Of a DNA stretch of 64,000 nucleotides, positions 23,768 to 33,265 are shown one piece after another. Below the pieces are notes generated by a model. That model worked only from the letters and a program-made list of their open reading frames with translations. It was not told the origin of the DNA and made no database searches. Origin of the DNA: Panicum virgatum (lineage: Eukaryota > Streptophyta > Magnoliopsida > Poales > Poaceae); the NCBI RefSeq assembly GCF_016808335.1, contig NC_053149.1, forward strand, positions 18,820,733 to 18,884,732, read 5' to 3'. The position numbers and the translations under genes are program-made. The stretch's first letter is position 1; every line of letters starts with the position of its first letter.

Positions 23768-24086
23768 GGCCGTGTTTAGTTACAAAAATCAAAATTCCAA
23801 ATTTTTTTCCGGCACCTGCATGGAGACTTAAATCTAGACGAAATAAAAAACACATTGCGACTGCTGTCTGTAAATGGCGAGACGAATCTAATGAACCTAA
23901 TTAGGCTGTAATTAGATGCTAAATTGCTACAGTAATGCTACAGTAAATAACCTCTAATGACAGATTAATTAGGCTCGCGATTTACAGACGAGTTCTGTAA
24001 TTATTTTTTAATTAGTCTATGTTTAGTACTTCAAATGTAGAAAGATGTCTTTTCAAAAACTTTACAACGCGCAACTAAACACGGCC
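23768..24086. mobile_element. Tourist-like MITE nested in the right arm of MULE-ii
   Basis: The termini GGCCGTGTTTAGTTAC and GCAACTAAACACGGCC are flanked by perfect TAA TSDs (23765-23767 and 24087-24089). Removing one TSD and the insert restores the MULE arm that pairs with 17937-17952. It belongs to the same family as the element at 4178-4512. Confidence 0.85.
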
Positions 24087-24142
24087 TAAATCTTTAAAAA
24101 AAAGAGCCAAAAAGCAAAAAAAAAAAAGACGGGCCAGCAGTG

Positions 24143-25093
24143 CGTGGTGGACATGTGACCGTGGCCCATGGGAACCCCCCGAGGAGGGAACCCAATCCCA
24201 AGAGCCTCGCCCGCGCAACAGATATTCCCAGGACTTTCTCTGGCTTCGAGATCAGCCGGAGGGCGACGCCAAGGCACGGGACCGGGGATCCTGGGCCATG
24301 TACGGCGCGCCAGCAGTTGCATATGGGCGCGCACGATCACCATCTCCTCCGCTACTCTACTCTCCGTCTGCTTATCTCGAAGCCCTCGTGCTATACATTA
24401 CTCCTTCTGTCCTCCTCAAATATAAGGCCTCCTCCAAAGGTCTGCGATGTCGCCAGCCAAAACAGTTTTTTAATCAGTGAATAGCGCAAAATCTCTCGCT
24501 ACGCCCACCCCCCTCACATGCACACAACCCGAGGTGGTCCTGGTGCTCTGCCGTCCAACGACCTCGCCAATGCATGCTGCTCGCTTTTTGCGCTGAGACA
24601 TATCCTCGATTATGCTACTCTACACTTCCTTCCTCTCTATTCTAGCTAGAATTTCATTTGTAACATGGACAGCTATTTAACCTGATGACTAGGACCCATA
24701 ATACTTGCCCTGACCGGCTGCACCGGATTCCGCCACCTTTGGATGCACAGACTCCATTCGATCGATCACCAATAAAAGATCGATGAGAGAAAAGTACACC
24801 AGATTTAAACGTAGCTATACGGAGTAGTATTAGGTTCATTCATTGACGCGTGTACCGATCCGAGTTTCATTCATGCAATGCCACGTATGTATACAGACGG
24901 AACGACACAAAAAGAATCAACGGCAGCTGCGCAACACGACGACCGACCGAACCATCGGTGCCTTTCCACCTCACAATGCAACTTGATCACGCCACCACCC
25001 ATTTATTGTTTGCCACACATCTTCGGATCTTCCCCGGCCCACTGCATGTGAATCAGCATGCATCACTGAATAATGACGATGCATCGCTAGCGC
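24143..25093. other. Downstream flank of PME-1, no separate gene seen
   Basis: No coding motif was found. Everything from 24851 rightward is repeated at 61685 onward (segmental duplication). A 3' untranslated region of PME-1 probably occupies part of it. Confidence 0.5.
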
Positions 25094-27260
25094 TCACAAG
25101 CCGGTGTTGAAGGGGATGGACGTGCCGGCGAGCCAGACGTCGCCGTCGATGAAGGACCCGACGGTGAAGGCGCTGGCCTCCGCCGCGCTGGTGATGACGC
25201 GGTACCCCTTCCACTTCACCCTCCCGGACGTGCCGGCGCCGGCGCCCGTGTTCATGTACTCGCCGTAGTAGAGCGTGTCGAGCGCGAAGTCGCCGCTCCA
25301 CTCGAGCCACCCGGCCGGGTCGATGAGGGAGTCCAGCTCCGATTGCAGGAACACCGTGCGGGAGTACTGCTTCCACGGCCGGCCCAGGTACGTGCGCGTC
25401 GACGCCTCCCGGCCGGCGAGGTCGGCCGCCGCCGCCACCTTGCAGCGGTGGACGGAGATGCCCGTGTTCTGGTTGGGGTCCTCACGGCCCTGCGCCGTGA
25501 AGATGTTGCTCTGCTTGGGCAGCGGGCGGCGGGCGTAGAGGTTGCAGCTCTCGAGCACGACGGCGGCGTTGCCGAAGACGAAGTCGATGGTGCCGTAGAT
25601 GTCGCAGTCGCGGAAGAACTGGCGGAGGGAGTGCGTGTACAGGGTGTCCTGGTACCCCACGAAGCTGCAGCGGTAGAAGGCGGAGAGGTCGGCGCCCACG
25701 CGGAGCGCCACCGCCTGGTGCTTCGACGGGCCAGCAGAGTTCTCGATCGTCAGGTCGCGGGCCAGAAAATTGTTGCCCACGACAGCTGCATGCATGCGGC
25801 CCAGGATATATAAACAGATCGTCAGCGGCAAAAAAAATTGTTTATTCATTTATGGTTGTTGAAGAGGGCTGGCCCAGTTCATATGTTTCTCTTCGACCTG
25901 GCCCATCATGTATAACACTGAACACCAAGATCTCTAAAAACCCAAGATCTGTAAAATTGACTATATAAAAAAACAGAGATATCAAAATACGATGAATTAA
26001 ACACTTGATCGGTAGGAGGGAGTATATAAAATATCAAAACACGGAAATAAATAGAAACAAATCCATTTTACCCCTGAACTTGTCAAGAAATCTGAAAAAC
26101 ACCCCTGAACTCGAAATCTGGGCAAACCACCCCCTCAACTCTTCAAAACCGGGCAAACTACCTCCCAGGCTGGTTTTCATGGTGGTTTTAGCGATAGGCC
26201 CCACGTCTCAGCATGTGGGCCCTATATGTCAGCCCCTCCTCTCTCTTCTCTCTCCCCGCCCGTCGCCGCCGACGCCTCCCTCCGCCAGTAGCCACCCACG
26301 ACTCTCGCGGATCCACATGGTGCGAGCTCGCCGCTCGGGGATCCACGCGCCGCTCAGGTCGGAGGGAGCCGGGTGTGGTTCCCCAGCGAGCGAGTGTGGT
26401 GGAGCAGGGCAAAGCCGGGCCGGGCACGGCGCGAGGTGGGGCGGCAAGTGCGCGAGATGGCGGAGGGTTTACTTGGCCGCCGGCCTCACGGCGCTGCAGC
26501 TCGTTACCAGCGGAGGGTGGACTTCGTGTGCGCGACGGAGCGGCGCAGCGGTGGCTGGAGGCGGCTCTACGGTGGAGCTAGGCGGCGACGAGCGATGGCG
26601 GGCTACGGATAGGCGGCTGCGTGGTGATGAGAGTTGGCGGCAGCGGCGAACACGGCGGGCTAGCGTGCACACCGGCCCGGCGAGATCGTGACCAACATGC
26701 CCATGTCGTTTATCGTCGTGAAGGGAGAGCGGAGGGTGGTCCTCACCGGTAGGCTTGGGTCGGCGGCGTCGGCGTATGGTGGCGGCACTGCGGACGGCTC
26801 TGGGGCGACTCCGGGGGTCGGTCGGCTGGGGCGGCGAGCCGAGGAGCTTGGCGAGGTGGTGAGGGAACTTATGGCCCGCGGAATCGAAGCGGGATGCCTG
26901 GAGGACGACGAATCGAGACCGGTGGCTCCAATGGCGGCCAGGTGACTTGCAGTGTCGCGCGCACAGCGCATGTGGGCGCGACGCGAGGGGCGAGCGGTGC
27001 TGTGTTTCGCGAGTGGTTCCGACCTGCTCCACCGCTCACTCCGCCGCCGGCCGTGCGCGAGGTCTATCGCCGCCGCTCGTTCCGCCGCTGCCGCCTCTCG
27101 CGAGGTTTGCCGCCGCGGTCGCGCTCGAGGTCCGCCGCGCCGGCCCGCTCTGTTGCCGGATGCACGCAAGGAGGAACCGGCGGCAGCGGCGGTGGTGAGC
27201 TCGGGAGAGACAGAGATGGGGGCTGTGAGGCTGACCTGTGGGGACCACAGTAGAAAGCCA
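24851..27260. repeat. Segmental duplication, copy A
   Basis: This block matches 61685-64000 at a constant offset of 36,834 bp for the first 1.2 kb with almost no differences, then with a few indels inside the MULE. It includes PME exon 2, part of the intron, and the MULE in that intron. Its left border is abrupt at TGTACCGATCCGAG. The right border is not visible because copy B leaves the window. Confidence 0.9.
25094..25785 (-). CDS. Pectin methylesterase PME-1, exon 2 (catalytic part), copy A
   Basis: This is the last exon of a type-I pectinesterase, preceded by a GCATGCAG acceptor. It supplies residues 335-564 of a model whose exon 1 is at 43514-44516; the phase-1 junction fits exactly and the joined model is 564 residues. 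It holds the catalytic set: QAVAL (Gln358), YQDTLY (Gln380, Asp381), DFVFGNA (Asp402) and LGRPWK (Arg470, Trp472), and ends with IPFNTGL, a usual C-terminus of the family. The enzyme removes methyl esters from homogalacturonan in the wall. Position 413 is Glu where the duplicate at 61928-62619 and the neighbouring PME-2 have Gln. Between the exons lie 17.7 kb of transposons, so efficient splicing is uncertain. Confidence 0.85.
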
Positions 27261-27375
27261 CTCCAATGGGTAGTTTGCCCGGTTTGAAGAGATGAGGGGG
27301 CAGTTTGTCTGGTTTTCGAGTTCAGGGGGTTTTTCGGATTCCTTAACAAATTCAGGGGTAAAATAGACTTGTTTC
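26054..27375. mobile_element. MULE with ~110-150-bp TIRs and GC-rich interior, in PME-1 intron
   Basis: The arms start GAAACAAATCCATTTTACCC on the left and, inverted on the right, GAAACAAGTCTATTTTACCC, and pair for more than 110 bp. A perfect 9-bp TSD AAATAAATA flanks the element (26045-26053 and 27376-27384), diagnostic of MULEs. The interior (about 26.2-27.25 kb) is strikingly GC-rich against AT-rich flanks, as in gene-capturing Pack-MULEs, but I recognise no gene family in any frame. A second copy with the same TSD lies at 62888 onward. Confidence 0.9.
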
Positions 27376-27384
27376 AAATAAATA

Positions 27385-28629
27385 ATCTACTTGTACCGAT
27401 TGTAAGAGCAAGAGAACAATCAGGGCGCTTTATGGGCTTGTGTGGGTGCCTGCAGCCGTAGTATGGCATCGTTTGTATACTGGCAAGCGAAATGGAAGAG
27501 CACGCAAGTTTTTCATCCGTCGCGTTCAGCAATGAGCAGCAGCCAGCAGAGCAGAGCGACGAGGGCTCCGCATGCATGGAAAGCTGCGCCCACATGCAGG
27601 TGGGTACTCCTAGGAGTGGATTGGTTCTAATCTAATGTCCAAATTGGATTTATGCACTTGGATCAGTTGGATTTGAATTTAATTGGATTTGGACATCCAC
27701 TCATTTGAAAATCCATTGGCCTTGATACGTAGGACAAAAATAATGGATAATCCAACATGAATTGGACTTCCCTGAACACATGAACAGGAGCCGAGTAGCA
27801 CCACACCCGCCGCATCACTGTGCTGCCCTCGCCATGGCTGTGCCTGAGGTCGACTCAAGCGGGCCACAAAGAAGGATTGGCGGCCGAGTGAGGATTCTTC
27901 CTCTTTCTCCCTCCCTCTTTTTCTCCGCTCGATCCACCACATCGCTCCCAAATCCTCCGATCCCAACCCCACGCGATGCAGCAGCTGCTGGAGTTGGGCC
28001 CAACACCATCACCCATAGTCGCTCATCTAGACCCGCCGCCCGACCGCGGTGATGCCACCGCTGCCTCCGCCAAGCAGGCGCTTCCCTCCCGCAACGCCTC
28101 CTCCAAGTACGACTTCGTCAAGATCATGGTGAGCAGGAGCTTTCCATCTCGAGGGATGGTCGCCGGGTCCGGGTGGGTCACCGGCGAGCGGCGGCCGGGA
28201 GGGGAGCCTGAAGGGAAGGGGACTGCGTGCTGAAAACAATTGATTTCGTTGGATTCTAGTATTTCAATTTTGGATGCCAGTCCATTCCGGGAAGCACAGG
28301 CGGCCGCCCGGGACGCGAGGCTGCGGACGCGCACGACGACACGACGGCACGAGGCAGGCGCGCGAGGCGGGCGACGGCGACCGCGCTACCTAGGTCCACG
28401 CGAAGGCACGTCAGCATGCTAGATAAAGCTGAGGATATCTCTTGTGGTGCCAGTGACACGACAAGCAGCACTGACTTCGAAGCAGCCCACTGTACGTGCA
28501 TGTCACATGTGCACATACGCCCGGAAGAGTGCGTTGCAGCATTGGCGCGCCACGTGCTATGTCGCAAATATATTACTTCCCCGCCGTCTCTCGTGTTCAA
28601 GGATTCATCCCTCTTAGCTAAAATGATAA
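27385..28629. other. Intronic DNA of PME-1 with a possible first-exon-like fragment
   Basis: Mostly unassigned. At 27976-28131 a plus-strand frame beginning MQQLLELG and ending SSKYDFVKIM is followed directly by GTGAGC, a good splice donor, with a pyrimidine-rich leader before it. This looks like an isolated first exon of some gene, but I cannot identify the family and found no downstream exons. The later GC-rich part (28.28-28.4 kb) has no recognised coding content. Confidence 0.3.
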
Positions 28630-28959
28630 GGGTGTGTTTAGTTGGTGAAACGAAATTTTTTTGATGTCACATCGAATATTTAACCAAATGTCGAGAGTGG
28701 TTTTCGAACACTAATTAAAAACTAATTTCAGAACTCACTTGGAAACTACGAGAATAATTTGTTGAGGCCTTTGACCGCATCATTAGTATATATTAGTACT
28801 GTAGCGCTTATGATTAATCAAGCACTAGTTAGGATAAAAAGATTCGTTTCGTCATGTATATCCAAACTGTGCAATTAATTTTGTTTTTTAATTATATTTA
28901 GTGTTCCATGCATGTGTCCAAAAGGGGAGGCAAAATTTTTTTGGTAACTAAACGAGCTC
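28630..28959. mobile_element. Tourist-like MITE
   Basis: The ends GGGTGTGTTTAGTTGG and AACTAAACGAGCTC form an imperfect inverted repeat, with TAA TSDs (28627-28629 and 28960-28962). Non-coding. Confidence 0.7.
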
Positions 28960-29020
28960 TAAATATATTAGGAGCCCTTTGACAGATTTAAAATAACAGC
29001 TCAACCAAAACCCTGCCAAA

Positions 29021-29158
29021 CGGGTGGTCATGTAGTGGCTCCATACAAGAAGATTTTAGTGAAGCCAGAACATTGTGATGGTGGAATCACGGGTGGTCAT
29101 GTAGTGGCTCCATACAAGAAGATTTTAGTGAAGCCAGAACATTGTGATGGTGGAATCA
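29021..29158. repeat. 69-bp exact tandem duplication
   Basis: Two adjacent copies (29021-29089 and 29090-29158) beginning CGGGTGGTCATGTAGTGG are identical by eye, indicating a very recent local duplication or an assembly effect. Confidence 0.9.
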
Positions 29159-29299
29159 CAAAATGTAGCTCCAGCCGGTTCCTTCTTTTCAATCCATTCA
29201 TAAAAAACAGATGAAACCATTTTGCCAGAACGTTTTTCAAACTCGATTTCAAAAAATTGCTACACCAAGCCTTATTACCGTACAGGCTCTAAAATATTA

Positions 29300-29556
29300 C
29301 TCCCTTCATTCTCTTTTGATAGATTTATTTCACCTTAATACAATAACCAAGGAAAACAACATTACTTATTATATAATAAATACAACAAAGACTTCTTAGT
29401 TGATCAACCAATGTTTTATCTGGAAATTTCTCGTTACAAGTGCTATTTATTGTTATAGTCCATGCCAATAGTAAATAGGACTATTATTTGAAAATATTTT
29501 AGTTTTTAAAATATTTTAGTTTTTAAAATAGAACTATCAAAAGAGAATAGAGGAAG
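29300..29556. mobile_element. Stowaway-type MITE (Tc1/mariner)
   Basis: The ends CTCCCTTCATTCTCTTTTGA and its inverse TCAAAAGAGAATAGAGGAAG are flanked by TA dinucleotides (29298-29299 and 29557-29558). Size and sequence fit Stowaway elements. The interior is AT-rich and non-coding. Confidence 0.85.
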
Positions 29557-29558
29557 TA

Positions 29559-30186
29559 CGTGGTTACATGTTTACGTACCGTGGCAAAACAGTAGTAGAG
29601 CTATGCGCGCGCGCTCACATTGTGTTTTTTTTCAAGGAATAAAAAGGAGAGTCACGGGTGCCGACCCTCTTGTCTGCAAGCTAGCAACCCCACGTCAACC
29701 GAGTCGAGTTAATGTAGTTAAAAAGGGCCCGTATGTACGGCTAGGTTTACTGCATGCGTATTTACCTGCAGATGTTCAGGGCCCCGAGTGACCGAGTCGA
29801 TCGTGCCTACAGCGTGCGTACGCGGCTAGTAAATTCTTGTAAACTTAACCACCGTAGATCTCGGACCTTGTACATGCGAGTACGCATGCGAGGTGAGACC
29901 GGGAGAGTAGTTGGTTGGTGACTGGTGACTGCATCTCATTGTACTCCTGCTCCCTGGTTGTATCTGCGCAGAGCTAGCTACCGGTACGGTACTGGCAGCG
30001 GTGGGGCAAGTCGTAGACGGTGGTGGTGCCGTGGTGGTGCCGGCACAGGGCCGGAAAGGAAGGGAATGATAGATTGGACTTTGGACAGCTCGATTCCTCT
30101 GTCCTGCGTGACTGCATGCATGCACCGGGGTCCAATTGCACGCGCTACAGCTACAAGGTTTTCGAGGTCCCTACGAACAACACAGT
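29559..30186. other. Intronic DNA, no gene seen
   Basis: No recognisable coding or repeat structure. Confidence 0.4.
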
Positions 30187-30455
30187 GGGTGTGTTTAGAT
30201 CCCCAAACCCTCCAAATCCAAACTTTCCATCACATCGAAACATTAAATATAGCAAATGACTAATGCATGGAGTACTAAATATAGGTAAATAAAAAACTAA
30301 TTGCATAGTTTTAATGCACGTTGCGAGACGAATCTTTTGAGCCTAGTTAGATCATGGTAGGACAATATTTACCACAAATAAACGAAAAGTGATACAGTGT
30401 GCTGCAGTATCCGATGTTGCTTTTTCTCCTACTTTTTCAGGGATCTAAACACAGT
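30187..30455. mobile_element. MITE with GGTGTGTTTAGATCCC ends
   Basis: The ends GGGTGTGTTTAGATCCC and GGGATCTAAACACAGTC form inverted repeats; the 3-bp flanks AGT and AAT differ at one base. Tourist-like, non-coding. Confidence 0.65.
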
Positions 30456-30527
30456 CAATACTACTTGCTGGTAGCCCACTGCAATGGCGGCAGCCGGCAG
30501 TACCTGACACGATCTTATTTTTTTCGA

Positions 30528-31366
30528 GAGTAAAATGCACCAGAGGTCCATCAACTTATAGGAGGGTGTCACTTAGGTCCATCAACTTAAAAATTGTATT
30601 TCTGGGTCCACAAACTTATAATTTGTGTCACTTAGGTCCACGAACTCTGAAAGTTCATTTCTAGATCCATAAACTTGTAATTTATATCACCTAAGTCCAT
30701 ACCCCTCCACCTAGCCTTCTGCACTGATATCGCACCAACATGAATCTAGCTACACAGTTCTCACACATTGCTGGAGTTTCGTCAGAATGGTAAAATTTGA
30801 GCCCAACTCCAAATCAAGTGCATAGGGAGAGGAGAGGGGGATGAAAGATTTATTTTGAAGGTTATTGATATGTATTGGGATTCAAAGGGGGCTTCCGGAC
30901 GGCCATTGGTGAGTTCTGGAGTTTAGATCCAGATATAACCCTGTGATATGGGTGAAGAGTAGGGGTTGATTGCTTTGGAAAGATAGAGAAGGTTATAGAG
31001 GGACTCAACAACATATGTATCATAGTAGGGGATATTCTATCCTCCGTGGTGTGGGTGGCCAGATATGGCGGTGCAATATGTTGTGGCGAAAAATCTTATG
31101 GTAACGTTAGACTTGGATCAACCTAGAATGGTTCTCGGTGAGGGCTTGAAAAATATTCATGGACGCTATATCGGGGTGACCTTTAAGGGTCTATAGCCAC
31201 ACGATTACTCATAGATGAAGTTCATGAACCTAAAAATACACTTTCCGAGTTTATAGACCTAAGTGACACAAATTACAAGTTGATGGACCTAAAAATGCAT
31301 ATTTGGAGTTCGTGGACCTAAATGGCATACTCTTACAAGTTAGTGGACCTCTGATGCATTTTACTC
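30528..31366. mobile_element. Non-autonomous MULE with ~160-bp TIRs
   Basis: Both ends begin GAGTAAAATGCA and pair through repeated GGTCCA..AACTT modules for about 160 bp. The 9-bp flanks TTTTTTCGA (30519-30527) and TTTTCTCGA (31367-31375) differ at one base. The interior has no coding sequence. Confidence 0.8.
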
Positions 31367-31618
31367 TTTTCTCGACAAGACTTGCAACATGATGCATCGT
31401 TGTTACTGAGGGTAGCTCCAACATGGTTGCCAAGGAGGTGCTAGCAGGTGAGAGAAAGCATTGCCACCTTGGCCAAATGGTGGAGCAGTGGTGCTAGCTT
31501 AAAAATCTTTGGTACCGGTAGTTTAACTGAGCACCCGGTGCTAACATTAAAAAATCATTCATTCTCATCGAGGAGCAGCACATGGCGTGGAAAAAAGCTG
31601 AGTAGGGGAGTATTTTAT

Positions 31619-33201
31619 TGAGGAATGTTGAGTACTCTATCCTGCTTGTGATGAGTGAATTGTCAACCGTGCGGTGTGATCGTGCGCTTGGTCTTTGGAT
31701 TGCAGGTACACGGGCGTCGAGTGTCGACGGGGAGCTGCCGTGGAGGTGCTGTGGCCGATGGACCGTGCGGTGGACGGCGGTGAAGGGCAGCCGGGACCGG
31801 AGCTCGGACCGGACGGCAGCTGTGGCGTCCACTCCTGGATCGAGGGCGCAAGCGGCGACGGAAGGCGGGTTTCTTGGTTTGCGCCACAAAACCAAGGAGG
31901 CGGACGGCGGTTGAAGACGCCAAGTCGTGGAGGCACGAGCATCGGTCTCGGGACTGACGGAGGCGACAGGCGTCGATGGCGTCTAGGGCCTCGCTGCGGG
32001 CGAGGAGGTGACGGGTGTCGGGCGGCGTCTAGGGCCGTCAGAAGGCCGAGGCGGGAACGGCGTCTAGGGCCACGGCGCGGAGGCGGGAATCTTCCCGCGC
32101 GTGAGGTTTTGGCGGTTTTCTCAAAACCGGCCACCTACCCGGGTTTCGCGGACCCTCCAAAACCGCGGACTGGATCTTCATCAAGACGGCGGCATCGCGG
32201 AGAAGACTTCGTTTCGAAGAAAGAACCTCGGCCGTCGGATGAGATCGTGTACAGGGGGTGCTGCAGGCCAACCGGTCTGACCGGTCCCTGGCACCGGTCT
32301 GACCGGTCTAACCAACCGGTCTGACCGGTCCCGCGGGTATAAATACCCCTTCACTTGTGTTAGGTTAATAGCGGCTTTTGTAATCTGTTCGTGGACTCTC
32401 TGTTTCTCCAGGCCGCCGCCCCTTTGTTCTCCTCCCTCTGTTTCTCTCTTTAGAGTAGATTTGTCCATGGATTTGTGAGAGTTTGTATTGGATTTGATTG
32501 GAAAAGGAAGCCCTATCCTCCTTGTGCCCTCTGGGCTTTTGAATCAAACCAATCCCGTCCCTCTTGTGCTTTTTGTGATGGATTTTCGTTTTGGTTTTGA
32601 TGAACTTGAATGCGACGGTTTGTAGGGTTCTTTGGAGTGATTCCTGTGCTTCTAGCTTCATGTCAATCCCTCTGGAATCATGAGCTCTTCAGAATTGAAG
32701 TTTTCGAGTATTTGAGAAAACCCCAATCCCTTTTGATCTCCCCCATAATTCTCTAGATTTGTTGATATTTAGGCTGAGATTTTTTGGGAATATGTTCACG
32801 GGGTAGGGGCGAAGCAATCCCCCAAGATTCACCGTTTGAATCCAATTTCTCGGGGGTTTTCTGGGTGCTACCGGTCAGACCGGTAGGACAAACCGGTCAG
32901 ACCGGTCTGCTCATTTTTGAACAGACACGACCAGTCAGACCGGTCCATCGCACCGGTCAGACCGGTCCTGGCTGTTCAGATCAGCTGTTTTCCCGAATCG
33001 CTTCCGAATTACTTTGGGATTTCACTCGTTCGTTCGAGGCCTTTTGTGTTGGTTTAGCTTTTCAATAGCTATCCCAAACTTTGGCCAGAACGCTTGAGGA
33101 CTTGGGTGATTTTCGGGATATAGGCCGACGGTTTGAATTTCGAAAGAAATTTTGATCGGCTCCCATTCACCCCCCCTCTGGTCGCCGGCTTCGGTCCCAC
33201 A
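31619..33201 (+). repeat. 5' LTR of the Sirevirus
   Basis: It begins TGAGGAATG and ends GGTCCCACA. It holds clustered ACCGGTCTGACCGGT-type palindromes (about 32268-32332 and 32869-32970), with a TATA box TATAAATA at 32338-32345. It lacks about 32 bp present in the 3' LTR (41881-41912), lost between two short TTCACCG repeats; otherwise the LTRs differ at only scattered bases, indicating a recent insertion. Confidence 0.95.
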
Positions 33202-33203
33202 AT

Positions 33204-33215
33204 TGGTATCAGAGC
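33204..33215 (+). other. Primer-binding site of the Sirevirus
   Basis: TGGTATCAGAGC, two bases after the 5' LTR, is complementary to the 3' end of plant initiator methionine tRNA, the usual Copia primer. Confidence 0.9.
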
Positions 33216-33265
33216 TTAGTTGAGGTTTTCAGTATCTTAACCGGTTCAAAAACCACTCGGCGACC

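Larger units (their letters stand above)
17920..24132. mobile_element. Large MULE (~6.2 kb) with long tagged TIRs and three internal genes (MULE-ii)
   Basis: The left end starts CCGTC followed by a T run; the right end is an A run followed by GACGG. The inverted arms then match through TTTACACATTCA and a GC-rich block of GGCGCCACAGA...GGCGCC palindromes (17995-18110 on the left; about 23545-23730 on the right). Flanks GCCAGCCGTG (17910-17919) and GCCAGCAGTG (24133-24142) differ at one base, consistent with the 9-bp TSD of MULEs. A Tourist MITE (23768-24086) later split the right arm. Inside are a broken MuDR-N/plant-mobile-domain gene (18906-20352, plus), an intact GRF-type zinc-finger gene (21533-22185, plus) and a GRF-like/coiled-coil gene (22666-23266, minus). 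No intact DDE transposase was found, so the element is not self-sufficient. Confidence 0.8.

Noticed and set aside
26213..27260. Many GC-rich frames inside the intronic MULE, also present in the copy at 63 kb
   Set aside because: Frames shift between the two copies through indels and no family is recognised, so they are not supported as genes.
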